Source: Ruminococcaceae bacterium UBA1425 (GTDB taxonomy: Bacteria > Bacillota > Clostridia > Oscillospirales > Acutalibacteraceae). From it: a stretch of 64,000 nt of DNA. Each line of letters begins with the position of its first letter. Position 1 is the stretch's first letter. Shown piece by piece: positions 1-7,068 of this stretch. The translations under genes were made by a program, and so were the position numbers. The stretch covers positions 1 to 64,000 of the forward strand of contig DCUB01000039.1 of assembly GCA_002329365.1 (NCBI GenBank). Direction: 5' to 3'. The notes under the pieces were generated by a model. That model searched no databases, was not told the origin of the DNA, and was given only the letters and a program-made list of their open reading frames with translations.

Positions 1-15
1 GCTCTGCAAGTTCTC

Positions 16-31
16 CCTAATATGTATTAGG
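16..31. promoter_or_regulatory. 16-bp palindrome, possible operator
   Basis: CCTAATA-TG-TATTAGG is a perfect inverted repeat 24 bases before the first small gene. The same motif, reverse-complemented and with one mismatch, lies at 6607-6622 between the AbrB-like and XRE regulator genes. A shared operator is an inference. Confidence 0.4.
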
Positions 32-55
32 ACAACGAGAAAAGGAGATTTCAAA

Positions 56-232
56 ATGAATACACATATTTCAATCATTGGAGCTTTAACTGGAGAACAG
101 TTCATCGAACTTGTAAAGATTTTAGTCACAGGCAGCGTAATTGTCGCTCTGGCTTACGGAGCATATAAAAACGGATACGTTCTGCAGGGCAGTAAGGATG
201 GCGTTGATATAACTCTAAAACCTGCGGCATAA
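56..232 (+). CDS. small hypothetical protein, one membrane segment
   Basis: A 58-residue product that I do not recognise. AAAGGAG at 41-47 stands 8 bases before the ATG, so translation is plausible. Residues about 18-41 are hydrophobic and could form one membrane helix; the tail is polar (GSKDGVDITLKP). The ORF follows the palindrome at 16-31 directly and is the first of a run of small plus-strand genes leading to the serine recombinase, so it is most likely an accessory gene of the integrated element. No function can be assigned. Confidence 0.5.
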   Translation: MNTHISIIGALTGEQFIELVKILVTGSVIVALAYGAYKNGYVLQGSKDGVDITLKPAA

Positions 233-298
233 AATGTTAAGTTCATGCAATAGCATCTCTATAACATTTTAGAAAGGTTAAAATCGAAAGGAGTTCGT

Positions 299-628
299 AT
301 GGGCTGGGCAAAATATTATGAAGATAATTTGAGCATTATGAATAACAGGCTTCCGTTTACATACGCAGAGAAAGAGGAGCCCCTCTATCAGGTACGTCCT
401 TCTATTCATGAAGCTGTAAAAGTTGCTCCTTCTCGGAAAAGAGACAGAGCTGAGCTAAAGATTCATTTTACAGGTGGTGATAATCGTATCGCAGCTCGCA
501 AGTTACAGATTAACGGATGGTGGTGGAGCAAGTTAAACAATTGTTGGTGTAATTATAATACGGCAATAAACAGAGCTTTTGCTGAGCAAATACAGCGAAA
601 AATGGACACAACTAATGCTGCTGCTTGA
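299..628 (+). CDS. hypothetical protein of the integrated element
   Basis: A 109-residue product of unknown function with a clear ribosome binding site (AAAGGAG, 287-293). The middle (KIHFTGGDNRIAARKLQINGWWWSKLNNCWCNYN) is rich in Trp and Asn and looks like a compact folded domain; I see no catalytic motif or signal peptide. The stop codon overlaps the ribosome binding site of the next gene at 640, so the two are probably translated as a pair. The text pattern resembles small conserved proteins carried on conjugative elements of Clostridia, but the family is not named here. Confidence 0.6.
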   Translation: MGWAKYYEDNLSIMNNRLPFTYAEKEEPLYQVRPSIHEAVKVAPSRKRDRAELKIHFTGGDNRIAARKLQINGWWWSKLNNCWCNYNTAINRAFAEQIQRKMDTTNAAA

Positions 629-639
629 AAGGAGTAAAA

Positions 640-837
640 ATGGGAATCTTTGATGGACCTCTCTTTGATTTTAATGGTGATGGAAAAACAGATGCTTTTG
701 AATTTGCTATGGCGATGAGTATTATCGAAGATATTGAACAAGAGGAACGCGAGCAAGAAAAAGACTCTTTCTGGGAAGACGATGATGACGAACTCTTCGA
801 CAATGACTGCGATGATGATTCGGAAGGATGGCTATAA
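640..837 (+). CDS. small EF-hand-like acidic protein
   Basis: A 65-residue protein. The ATG at 640 is chosen because AAAGGAG (628-634) lies just before it; an in-frame TTG at 625 would put the ribosome binding site inside the gene. Residues about 9-24 (DFNGDGKTDAFEFAMA) match an EF-hand or dockerin-type calcium loop with Asp, Asn, Asp and Lys at loop positions 1, 3, 5 and 7. The rest is an acidic tail full of Glu and Asp. There is no signal peptide, so it would act in the cytoplasm. The calcium-binding role is an inference from the loop; a second EF-hand is not visible. Confidence 0.6.
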   Translation: MGIFDGPLFDFNGDGKTDAFEFAMAMSIIEDIEQEEREQEKDSFWEDDDDELFDNDCDDDSEGWL

Positions 838-860
838 AAAGACTGTGCATCCGTACAAGA

Positions 861-894
861 AGCGGAGGTGTTGCCAATTGGCAGCACCTCCGCT
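861..894 (+). terminator. hairpin, probable terminator
   Basis: AGCGGAGGTG and CACCTCCGCT pair perfectly around an inner TGCCAATTGGCA palindrome. The T-rich stretch after it is weak (TTTGACTTTG). It separates the small-ORF group from the lexA-like gene. Confidence 0.6.
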
Positions 895-913
895 TTGACT
901 TTGTTCAAACCTA

Positions 914-941
914 TTGATTTTTCAAGAGTAATGAGTATAAT
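914..941 (+). promoter_or_regulatory. promoter of the LexA-like gene
   Basis: TTGATT (914-919), 16-base spacer, TATAAT (936-941). The likely transcription start falls inside the palindrome at 950-966. Confidence 0.65.
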
Positions 942-949
942 AATGATAG

Positions 950-966
950 TGGGATTTGAAATCCCA
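950..966. promoter_or_regulatory. operator-like palindrome TGGGATTT-G-AAATCCCA
   Basis: A perfect 8+1+8 inverted repeat between the -10 box and the start codon of the LexA-like gene. Its position over the expected transcription start fits autorepression by the repressor encoded next to it. Confidence 0.55.
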
Positions 967-989
967 TTAAAGAAACAGAGGTGTTGAAC

Positions 990-1604
990 ATGAGACCATA
1001 CAATCAAGAAACTCTGGACAAGATCCTGAAATTCGTAAACAAGTATTATCAGGAACATCACTCTTCCCCGACTATTAACGAGGTCGCAGCAGGTGTCGGT
1101 GTGGCGCGCTCGACCACCCATCGTTATATTCAGGTATTGAGTGAACGTGGTTTGATTGAGTACGACAGAGGCATCATGTCCGCTCCCCAGAGTGCCAAAA
1201 TGAAGACTGCCTATGTATCCGCCCCGTTAGTAGGTTCAATTCGTTGCGGTTCTCCTGAAGAAGAGGAAGAATCCATTGAAGAATATGTCAGCCTTCCTGT
1301 TTCTATGTTTGGCAAAGGAGATTTTTACATACTCCGAGCCAAAGGCGATTCCATGGTCGACGCCGGTATTGACGAAGATGATCTGCTGGTCATTGAGCGT
1401 AATTGCCCTGCTCTCGAAGGGGATATAGTCGTTGCGCTGGATGAAGACAATCAGAACACTCTGAAAAGATATCGGGGCTTTGACGAAGACGAAAAGTGCT
1501 TTGTTCTTGAATATGAAAATGAAGCACGCTATCCCGGAAAGGTCATAAAGGTGAAAGGCTTCCAAGTGCAAGGCGTCGCCCGACACGTAATAAAGGCCCT
1601 CTAA
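990..1604 (+). CDS. LexA-like repressor with S24 peptidase domain
   Basis: A 204-residue LexA/UmuD-type protein. Residues 1-62 form a winged-helix DNA-binding domain (RPYNQETLDKILKF...SPTINEVAAGVGVARSTTHRYI); residues about 75-204 form the S24 self-cleavage domain. The likely scissile bond is Cys86-Gly87 (SIRCGSP), as in UmuD, rather than the Ala-Gly of host LexA. Ser121 (KGDSMVDAGI) and Lys159 (NTLKRY) are the expected catalytic dyad. The ATG at 990 follows AGAGGTG at 978-984. Such proteins usually hold element genes silent until RecA-dependent cleavage. Host LexA is an alternative, but the setting among element genes favours an element-borne regulator. Confidence 0.85.
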   Translation: MRPYNQETLDKILKFVNKYYQEHHSSPTINEVAAGVGVARSTTHRYIQVLSERGLIEYDRGIMSAPQSAKMKTAYVSAPLVGSIRCGSPEEEEESIEEYVSLPVSMFGKGDFYILRAKGDSMVDAGIDEDDLLVIERNCPALEGDIVVALDEDNQNTLKRYRGFDEDEKCFVLEYENEARYPGKVIKVKGFQVQGVARHVIKAL

Positions 1605-1639
1605 AACAAATATCTTAGACCGATTGGAGATGTGTTGTT

Positions 1640-1834
1640 TTGAATGCTACAGATGTTGAGTGCCCAATTTGCGGCGCTTTGAATGAAAAGCTTGACTTGG
1701 ATGAAACCGACGGCTGGATGGAATGCGAGAAATGTCATAATGCAGTTCAGGTTTTGAAATATGTCAAATCAAGGCGTATTCCTGTTTACCAAATGAAAGA
1801 CTGTCAGGTTCTCGTTCCTTTACCGAGAAAATAA
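1640..1834 (+). CDS. small zinc-ribbon protein
   Basis: A 64-residue protein starting at TTG, with GGAGA at 1626-1630 as the ribosome binding site. Two CxxC pairs (VECPICGALN and MECEKCHNAV, about residues 8-11 and 29-32) form a classic zinc ribbon; the remainder is a short strand-rich tail (RRIPVYQMKDCQVLVPLPRK). No catalytic motif. It lies 35 bases behind the LexA-like gene and 16 bases ahead of a second zinc-ribbon gene, so they are probably cotranscribed. Function unknown; small zinc ribbons like this are common accessory proteins of integrative elements. Confidence 0.65.
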   Translation: MNATDVECPICGALNEKLDLDETDGWMECEKCHNAVQVLKYVKSRRIPVYQMKDCQVLVPLPRK

Positions 1835-1850
1835 GAAAAGGAGCAAGGCG

Positions 1851-2063
1851 ATGCTGGAGGATTGGACGATTTACTCCTGGTATTGCCCGAACTGTAAGAA
1901 TGAAGTTGCGGGGCTGAAAAACAAGAAAAACCAGATAAGAGTAAGATGTAGTAAGTGCGGAGCAGAAATGGTTCGTACAGTTGTAGGCCGGAGACATGAT
2001 GTAATCGACATCTATGCTCCGACAGGAATGGAACATACTGATTTATCATTAAGAGAACACTAA
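1851..2063 (+). CDS. small zinc-ribbon protein
   Basis: A 70-residue protein with AAGGAG a few bases before its ATG. Cys pairs at about 12-15 (YCPNCKNE) and 33-36 (RCSKCGAE) make a zinc ribbon; the C-terminal third (RRHDVIDIYAPTGMEHTD) has no recognised fold. It sits between another zinc-ribbon gene and a short conserved ORF, all on the plus strand with gaps under 30 bases. Nucleic-acid or protein binding is likely but not shown by the sequence. Confidence 0.65.
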   Translation: MLEDWTIYSWYCPNCKNEVAGLKNKKNQIRVRCSKCGAEMVRTVVGRRHDVIDIYAPTGMEHTDLSLREH

Positions 2064-2088
2064 ATGTTAGTGATGAGGAGATATTAAG

Positions 2089-2325
2089 ATGACGATGCTT
2101 GAAGAATTCGTAAAAGAGCGCAATGAGGCGCTGTTCAGCTTGGATCGCAACAAGATCGAAGCATACATGAAGAAATATGGGCAACCGGAAGTTGAAGAAG
2201 TCCCTGACGATCTGTTCTGGGCTTCAGTATATAAGGCCATTTGCGGAATCAGCAATGCTCCGGATGAACTCGTATCGAAAGCCCTTATGTGGCTTCATAA
2301 GAACGGATACACAGTTTTCGCATAA
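2089..2325 (+). CDS. small conserved hypothetical protein
   Basis: A 78-residue acidic, mostly helical protein (EEFVKERNEALFSLDRNKIEAYMKKYG...) without cysteines, membrane segments or a known motif. GAGGAG (about 2075-2080) precedes the ATG. The N-terminal helix resembles short proteins found repeatedly on clostridial conjugative elements, but I cannot name the family. It ends the first gene cluster; about 490 bases without a protein gene follow. Confidence 0.6.
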   Translation: MTMLEEFVKERNEALFSLDRNKIEAYMKKYGQPEVEEVPDDLFWASVYKAICGISNAPDELVSKALMWLHKNGYTVFA

Positions 2326-2329
2326 AGAC

Positions 2330-2527
2330 AGAAACAATTAAATCAACGACATCACGACGGAACGGTCGAGCTGAAACAGGGCTGCATTAAATCCGATTCC
2401 AGGTCACTTGATCGTGGGCAATGAGCCCGAATAATCACCGGTAGTTAAACCAGATACACGTGAGAGGCCACCGGCAAGGAAGACACTATAGTTCTATCTA
2501 TAGGTCAACCTTGTCGGTGGCCTTTTT
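2330..2527 (+). ncRNA. candidate small structured RNA ending in a strong terminator
   Basis: This stretch has no protein gene but several short hairpins, for example GGGC-AATGA-GCCC (2416-2428), and it ends at the strong terminator 2466-2522. It could be an independent small RNA of the element or just the 3' end of the upstream transcript. I matched it to no known RNA family. Confidence 0.25.
2466..2527 (+). terminator. intrinsic terminator
   Basis: The arms GGCCACCGGCAAGG (2466-2479) and CCTTGTCGGTGGCC (2509-2522) pair over 14 positions with one G-T pair; TTTTTG follows. Confidence 0.85.
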
Positions 2528-2667
2528 GTTTTGCCCCGACATCACAAATAAATATTCGCAGCCTGAAGTACAAGGGCCAAGGATACAAATACGCTGATTC
2601 AAACCTGTTTGAAAAAGCAGTATGGGTACCCTTTATTTACTGCACCCTTTTTTAGGCAGCAATAATG

Positions 2668-2724
2668 GTCCTTCCCGTCAGCGTTTTGTGTCCTTCGGAC
2701 TCAAGTGGGCGGAAAGGACTTTTA
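2668..2724 (+). terminator. hairpin, possible second terminator
   Basis: GTCCTTCCCG (2668-2677) pairs with CGGAAAGGAC (2710-2719) with one mismatch. An inner hairpin, GTCCTTCGGAC, lies at 2690-2700, and TTTT follows the outer arm. Between this and the previous terminator I see nothing else. Confidence 0.4.
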
Positions 2725-2761
2725 TGTTTTATAAGTGGGCGTGCTATATCGCTGAATACCC

Positions 2762-2814
2762 GTAATCTCCGAATTTTTGATTTCACCAAAATTCAAAAAT
2801 TCAAAGGAGATTAC
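2762..2814 (+). promoter_or_regulatory. hairpin covering the ribosome binding site of the sigma-like gene
   Basis: GTAATCTCC (2762-2770) pairs with GGAGATTAC (2806-2814), and GAATTTTTGA (2771-2780) pairs with TCAAAAATTC (2793-2802). The result is a 19-bp stem with a 3-base bulge. The GGAG of the ribosome binding site lies inside the stem, two bases before the ATG region. Confidence 0.7.
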
Positions 2815-2816
2815 AA

Positions 2817-3356
2817 ATGGATACTAATACATTATTAAAGCAGTTCAAAGATGAATGTGAGGTTGTCGAATTCAAGTATGAATACCCCGGCTATGTAGGA
2901 TACGAGCAGTACGGCATTATTACTGCCTTATCTGAAAAGGAACTCACCGACAAATATGCGGAAATTCTCAAAGAGTTCAGTCCGTACATTGTCCTTGATC
3001 TTTCATATGGAGAAACTCGTAACGAGTTCAGAAAAAATGAGGACAAACATCGAAAAAGGTCTCTGCGCTCTGTTGATGCCTTTAATTACGAAGACGGAGA
3101 GATTGAGTGTTTTCATTCTGAACTGATTGGAGAAAGCGCAGAGGACATAGTATTACACGGATTGGCAAGTGAAGTGTTATATGCGGCACTTAATATGTTG
3201 ACTGAGAAGCAAAAGGAACGAATTATCAAATACTATTTGCAGGGTTTGACTTTGGAGAAAATTGCCGAAGATGAAGGCGTGTATTACAAAGCAATCAGTT
3301 TCAGTATTGAGAGTGGATTGAAGAAGCTGAAAAAACTTTTGGAAAACGACTACTAA
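2817..3356 (+). CDS. sigma-70 region-4-like protein of the element
   Basis: A 179-residue protein. The C-terminal 55 residues (LTEKQKERIIKYYLQGLTLEKIAEDEGVYYKAISFSIESGLKKLKKLL) have the helix-turn-helix layout of sigma-70 region 4. The N-terminal part is unlike region 2, so it is unlikely to be a full sigma factor. Proteins of this shape are common on Tn916-like and related elements of Firmicutes, where they are annotated as sigma-like regulators; the role is not well settled. The ATG at 2817 follows AAAGGAG, which is buried in the hairpin at 2762-2814, so translation may be switched by RNA folding. Confidence 0.75.
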   Translation: MDTNTLLKQFKDECEVVEFKYEYPGYVGYEQYGIITALSEKELTDKYAEILKEFSPYIVLDLSYGETRNEFRKNEDKHRKRSLRSVDAFNYEDGEIECFHSELIGESAEDIVLHGLASEVLYAALNMLTEKQKERIIKYYLQGLTLEKIAEDEGVYYKAISFSIESGLKKLKKLLENDY

Positions 3357-3447
3357 AAAGACCTCTCCCAGTCCGAATAAGTGAAGGGACTTGTTTCTAA
3401 TCCGGATAGAGACACCTTTCAGTATTACAAAATGAGAGGTTAATAAT

Positions 3448-4014
3448 ATGAATAACAACAATAACAAAGTACAGCGTGGAGATATTTTCTACTACAATTT
3501 CGGCGTAAAAGAAGGTTCTATTCAGAGCGGCATCCGTCCGGTACTTATTCTTCAGTGCGATGATGGCAACAACGCAAGTCCTACTACTATCGTCGCAGCA
3601 ATCACAACTGCGGTCAAGAAGAGATACCTGCCTACTCACGTTGTTTTGGGTGCAGAGTTTGGGCTCAAAGAAAATTCAATGGTGCTGCTTGAGCAGATTT
3701 CTACGATCAACCAGTGCGATCTGGAGAGATTTGTCGGACACGTTGATGACGAAGACCTGATGCGTGTTATCAATAATGCACTCAAAAAAGGTCTCGGCAT
3801 GTGGAATTATGCTCCGCGAAAAAATGAAGACACTCGCTGTTTGTGTGGGAGCTGCTTAAGCTCCTACATGAGCGGAAAGCACATTGTCAAACGGTCAAAT
3901 CCATACAACAGAATTAAGGAGCCCTGCAAAATCTGCGGACGTCCCGGCTATGACTACTTGATTTCCGAGAGAAGATACGAGGTAGGAAAAAAGGAGACGA
4001 CTGATAATGAATGA
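3448..4014 (+). CDS. PemK/MazF-family toxin-like protein with Cys-rich C-terminal domain
   Basis: A 188-residue protein. Residues 8-115 follow the MazF/PemK endoribonuclease pattern (VQRGDIFYYNF..., SGIRPVLILQ..., TTIVAAITTA, ENSMVLLEQISTI). Residues about 128-170 add a Cys-rich part (CLCGSC, CKICGRPGYDYLI) that probably binds zinc; the CxxCxxxxGYDYLI motif recurs in small proteins of conjugative elements. The usual short antitoxin gene just upstream is absent: the neighbours are the sigma-like gene before and a 49-residue ORF overlapping the end. GAGAGG (3433-3438) is the ribosome binding site, and its GAGAGGT can pair with ACCTCTC at 3360-3366. Toxin activity is inferred from family only. 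Confidence 0.8.
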   Translation: MNNNNNKVQRGDIFYYNFGVKEGSIQSGIRPVLILQCDDGNNASPTTIVAAITTAVKKRYLPTHVVLGAEFGLKENSMVLLEQISTINQCDLERFVGHVDDEDLMRVINNALKKGLGMWNYAPRKNEDTRCLCGSCLSSYMSGKHIVKRSNPYNRIKEPCKICGRPGYDYLISERRYEVGKKETTDNE

Positions 4015-4156
4015 GTATATTCCTACTGATTATGCCGTTTTGGTCGTATCTGAAATCCTCTTGGAAAAAGGTCTGATTAACCGAGCGACCTTTGATGAAC
4101 TTGCAAAACGGCTCAAAGAGTCCGATTCGCATATTTCACAAGCGGCGCCCGCTTAA
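4007..4156 (+). CDS. small ORF overlapping the MazF-like gene
   Basis: A 49-residue ORF whose ATG overlaps the stop codon region of the MazF-like gene by 8 bases, with AAAGGAG at 3990-3996. The product (NEYIPTDYAVLVVSEILLEKGLINRATFDELAKRL...) looks helical and soluble. The short C-terminal helix pattern LINRATFDELAKRL is seen in small conserved proteins ahead of recombinases on clostridial elements. It could serve as a partner of the toxin-like protein, but nothing in the sequence proves this. Confidence 0.55.
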   Translation: MNEYIPTDYAVLVVSEILLEKGLINRATFDELAKRLKESDSHISQAAPA

Positions 4157-4191
4157 ATATAATTAAAGTGAATTATCGAGGAGGTCTTATC

Positions 4192-6009
4192 ATGATTGCA
4201 AATAATACAACAATGACCATGCCGAAAATCGGCAACCCCTACGCTTTCTTAGACAGAAACAGAACGAGAAACATGGTCTTTTATGGTCGTGTTTCGACGG
4301 AACACGAAGCCCAGTTATCCGCGCTTGAAAATCAGATTCAGTGGTATGACGATCAAGCTAAGTATCATCCCAACTGGAATGTACTGGACAAGTATATTGA
4401 TGAGGGTATCACAGGAACTCAGGCAAAAAAGCGTCCGGCATTTCTTCAAATGATTGAAGATGCGAAGCAAGGTAAGTTCGATCTGATTGTTACTCGTGAA
4501 GTGTGTCGTTTTGCAAGGAATACCGTTGATACGCTTGTTACCACGCGAGAACTCAAAAACATTGGTGTTGAGGTCTATTTTGTCGAGGACAACATCTGGA
4601 CTATGGACGGCGATGGTGAACTTCGTCTCACTATAATGGCAACATTGGCTCAGGAAGAAAGCCGCAAGGTCTCTGAACGAGTAAAGGCCGGTCAGCAGAT
4701 CAGCCGACAAAACGGTATGGTTTATGGATGCGGCAACATTCTGGGGTATGATCGTCAGGTCGGAGAAACCTATAAGATCAATCCGGAGCAGGCTGAAACG
4801 GTTCGTATGATATACGATATGTACTTGGACGGTTTAAGCACAATGGCAATCGCCAATGAGCTCACAAGGCGGCAGCGACTTAATGCTTCCGGAAAGAATA
4901 AATGGACTGCCGGGGTCGTATGTCGCATATTGAATAACCAGACTTATATGGGAGTTATGGCATACGGCAAATCTTTCAGCAATAACTATCTGGAACAGAA
5001 GCGTGTCAACAATCACGATTCAAGCACTTATATGTGTGTGAAATCCGACTTTGAACCGATTGTCTCTGAAGAAGAATGGTATAAATGTCAGGAGATTAAA
5101 GCGAAGCGTGTGAAGCAAACGATGTCTGCTGCCAATACTGCCAACAAACAGAAGCGGCATCATGGCACAAAGGAAAACCGCGACTTGTGGGGAAGCAAAT
5201 TACAATGCTCCTGTGGCCATTCCTTCCGAAAGAACCGCTGGCATAAAAACAACAATATGCCTTGGTCCTATGGATACCAGTGTTATAACCAATTAAATAA
5301 CGGCTCGGCAGCTTCACGCCGCAAAGCAGGTGTTGATGATACCGGTTACTGCGATCAGCCTATGATAGCAGACTGGAAGTTAGATCTAATGGCTAAGTTC
5401 ATTTTTGAAAGAATATGGATTGATAAGAACGAGGTTATTTCAAAGACCTGTGACCTTATCAATGAGTGCTATCGGGCTGACGTTCCGAAAAAGGTAAATC
5501 TTACGGGGGTTGCATCCCAAATTGAGAAGTACAGAGCTAAAAAGAATAATCTGCTTGATATGAGGACGGACGGAGAAATAACCAAAGAAGAATTTGCTGT
5601 TCAGAAGCAAAAGATTGATGCGGTTCTGGCAGATCTTGAAAATGAGTACGCATCTATGTTACAATCAGAACAAGAGATTCGAGTGCCGGATTTGCGCTGG
5701 GATGAAATCAAAGAAACCCTTACCCAAGTTCTTGACTTTTCTCAGCCACAGGTCAACCCGGACCTGATCCGCAAGTTCGTTTCAAAGATCGTGCCTGATG
5801 GGAAAAGCCATTTCCGGTGGTATATGAACCTTGATGGACATGATACGACTTCGCTTGATGTAGTAACAGAAGGTCGAAAGAGCAATGCGGTGGTTACTTT
5901 CGACAGCGGGGGTGATAAGCCCCCCTTACATACTGGTGATGTGATAACAATTTCTCAGTTAAAGGAGAAAAAATCATCCACACTATCTATACTGCACAGG
6001 CTGCGATAA
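4192..6009 (+). CDS. large serine recombinase
   Basis: A 605-residue site-specific recombinase that would integrate and excise the element. ATG 4192 is chosen over GTG 4168 because GAGGAGG lies at 4178-4184. Residues 27-180 form the resolvase catalytic domain with nucleophile Ser35 (YGRVSTEHEAQ) and an arginine-rich active site (REVCRFARN). About 195-300 is the recombinase domain (GYDRQVGETYKINPEQAETVRMIYDMYLDG). About 325-385 is a zinc beta-ribbon (LQCSCGHSFRKN ... GYQCYN ... CDQP). A coiled-coil segment follows at about 440-500. Large serine recombinases usually sit at one end of their element, so an attachment site is expected just beyond 6009; I could not define it. Confidence 0.93.
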   Translation: MIANNTTMTMPKIGNPYAFLDRNRTRNMVFYGRVSTEHEAQLSALENQIQWYDDQAKYHPNWNVLDKYIDEGITGTQAKKRPAFLQMIEDAKQGKFDLIVTREVCRFARNTVDTLVTTRELKNIGVEVYFVEDNIWTMDGDGELRLTIMATLAQEESRKVSERVKAGQQISRQNGMVYGCGNILGYDRQVGETYKINPEQAETVRMIYDMYLDGLSTMAIANELTRRQRLNASGKNKWTAGVVCRILNNQTYMGVMAYGKSFSNNYLEQKRVNNHDSSTYMCVKSDFEPIVSEEEWYKCQEIKAKRVKQTMSAANTANKQKRHHGTKENRDLWGSKLQCSCGHSFRKNRWHKNNNMPWSYGYQCYNQLNNGSAASRRKAGVDDTGYCDQPMIADWKLDLMAKFIFERIWIDKNEVISKTCDLINECYRADVPKKVNLTGVASQIEKYRAKKNNLLDMRTDGEITKEEFAVQKQKIDAVLADLENEYASMLQSEQEIRVPDLRWDEIKETLTQVLDFSQPQVNPDLIRKFVSKIVPDGKSHFRWYMNLDGHDTTSLDVVTEGRKSNAVVTFDSGGDKPPLHTGDVITISQLKEKKSSTLSILHRLR

Positions 6010-6096
6010 AGGATAAAAAGGCGTAATAGTCTCAGCAGGCAGTAACACCGACCGATTTCCGGATTTTTTCAATTGAAATCATTTTAAAAATCATGA

Positions 6097-6142
6097 AGCC
6101 CTTCGACAAACGGCAACAAGCCGAATGCTCGGAGGGCTTTTC
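6097..6142 (+). terminator. intrinsic terminator behind the recombinase region
   Basis: AGCCCTTCG (6097-6105) pairs with CGGAGGGCT (6130-6138), followed by a T run. From here to the AbrB-like gene at 6287 I see no gene. Confidence 0.65.
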
Positions 6143-6286
6143 CACTTACCGAGGCGCGCCGATATTTCGCATGAATTTCAAAAAAGTCGCAATCAACAAC
6201 AGCCGACGGAAAACCGTCCGCAAACTATTTTGCCTATCAGAAATCCCGCAGTTCTTTCGCCTCTTTTTCGGCAGAGGTTTTGTTCC

Positions 6287-6538
6287 TTATGATTCCTTGA
6301 TTTTTGCGACGCAATTAAGGCATACTAAGGAATGTCCGATTTTTTTCAGGTCGGAAATCGTATCTCCGCATATGCAGCAAGCGGGCGTTTCGTTGTTTGG
6401 CTTGAAAATTATTGACGTGTCGTCAATATAAACGTCAAAGACCTGCTTGTCTTTGATTCCCAACGCATACCTTGCTTCCATCGGGATTACTACTCTGCCT
6501 AATTCATCAATTTTGCGTGAACAGACTTTTCTGTACAT
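6287..6538 (-). CDS. AbrB/SpoVT-like regulator with C-terminal zinc finger
   Basis: An 83-residue protein. Residues 5-47 are a SpoVT/AbrB swapped-hairpin DNA-binding domain (RKIDELGRVVIPMEARYALGIKDKQVFDVYIDD). Residues 53-78 carry two Cys pairs (CCICGDTI and CLNC) that probably bind zinc, a combination found in many clostridial AbrB relatives. It is transcribed away from the XRE gene at 6684; the 145-base space between them holds three copies of TACATATTA/TAATATGTA, likely operator sites. It may regulate itself and the XRE gene. The DNA target is not known. Confidence 0.85.
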   Translation of the reverse strand: MYRKVCSRKIDELGRVVIPMEARYALGIKDKQVFDVYIDDTSIIFKPNNETPACCICGDTISDLKKIGHSLVCLNCVAKIKES

Positions 6539-6583
6539 TTAACTTCTTACTCCTTTATGTTAAGGTTAATATCGGTTAGGTTA

Positions 6584-6644
6584 TACATATTAAATATTAT
6601 GTCACACCTAATACATATTAAGTGTGGGCATATACTAATATGTA
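6584..6644. promoter_or_regulatory. three copies of a 9-bp operator-like motif
   Basis: TACATATTA occurs at 6584-6592 and 6612-6620, and inverted as TAATATGTA at 6636-6644. The second copy lies in CCTAATACATATTAAG, which matches the palindrome at 16-31 with one mismatch. The motifs lie between two divergent regulator genes. Confidence 0.45.
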
Positions 6645-6683
6645 GGTTTTGTCTGATAAAATAAATACAACGGGGTGAGCGTA

Positions 6684-6920
6684 ATGGATGATACAGATAA
6701 AAAGAGATATATTCAGATCGGTCTGAAAATCGCTTATTACAGAAAGCTTAACGGACTGACGCAAGAGGAGCTTGCCGAAAAAATCAACAGAAGCGCGGGG
6801 TTTATAGGACAGGTCGAAGCTCCGAATATCGTTGCACCTGTTTCGCTTGATACACTTTTTTCAATAGCCGACGTGTTCGGAATTCAGCCATATAAGCTGC
6901 TTCTGTTTGACGATATATAA
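6684..6920 (+). CDS. XRE-family transcriptional regulator
   Basis: A 78-residue single-domain Cro/C1-type helix-turn-helix protein (IGLKIAYYRKLNGLTQEELAEKINRSAGFIGQVEA...SLDTLFSIADVFGIQPYKLLL). ATG 6684 is preferred over GTG 6675 because the latter sits inside the CGGGGTG that acts as ribosome binding site. The domain covers the whole protein, so no sensor part exists. Divergent from the AbrB-like gene and 150 bases ahead of a second, broken XRE gene. Confidence 0.85.
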   Translation: MDDTDKKRYIQIGLKIAYYRKLNGLTQEELAEKINRSAGFIGQVEAPNIVAPVSLDTLFSIADVFGIQPYKLLLFDDI

Positions 6921-7068
6921 TAGCGCTGCCGTCGAATAATGGCGAAAGCCGGATTATATACAAATTATATGTAAGTTTCTTGCAGGTGTCAACCCTGTAT
7001 TAGTAGAATCATGCAAAAATTTTAAATTTCGTTACAAACCATCTATAATTTTTCGTGGGGTGATATAT

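Noticed and set aside
6010..6096. Attachment site of the serine recombinase
   Set aside because: An att core cannot be defined without the other end of the element or an empty site; no convincing direct repeat was found in this window.
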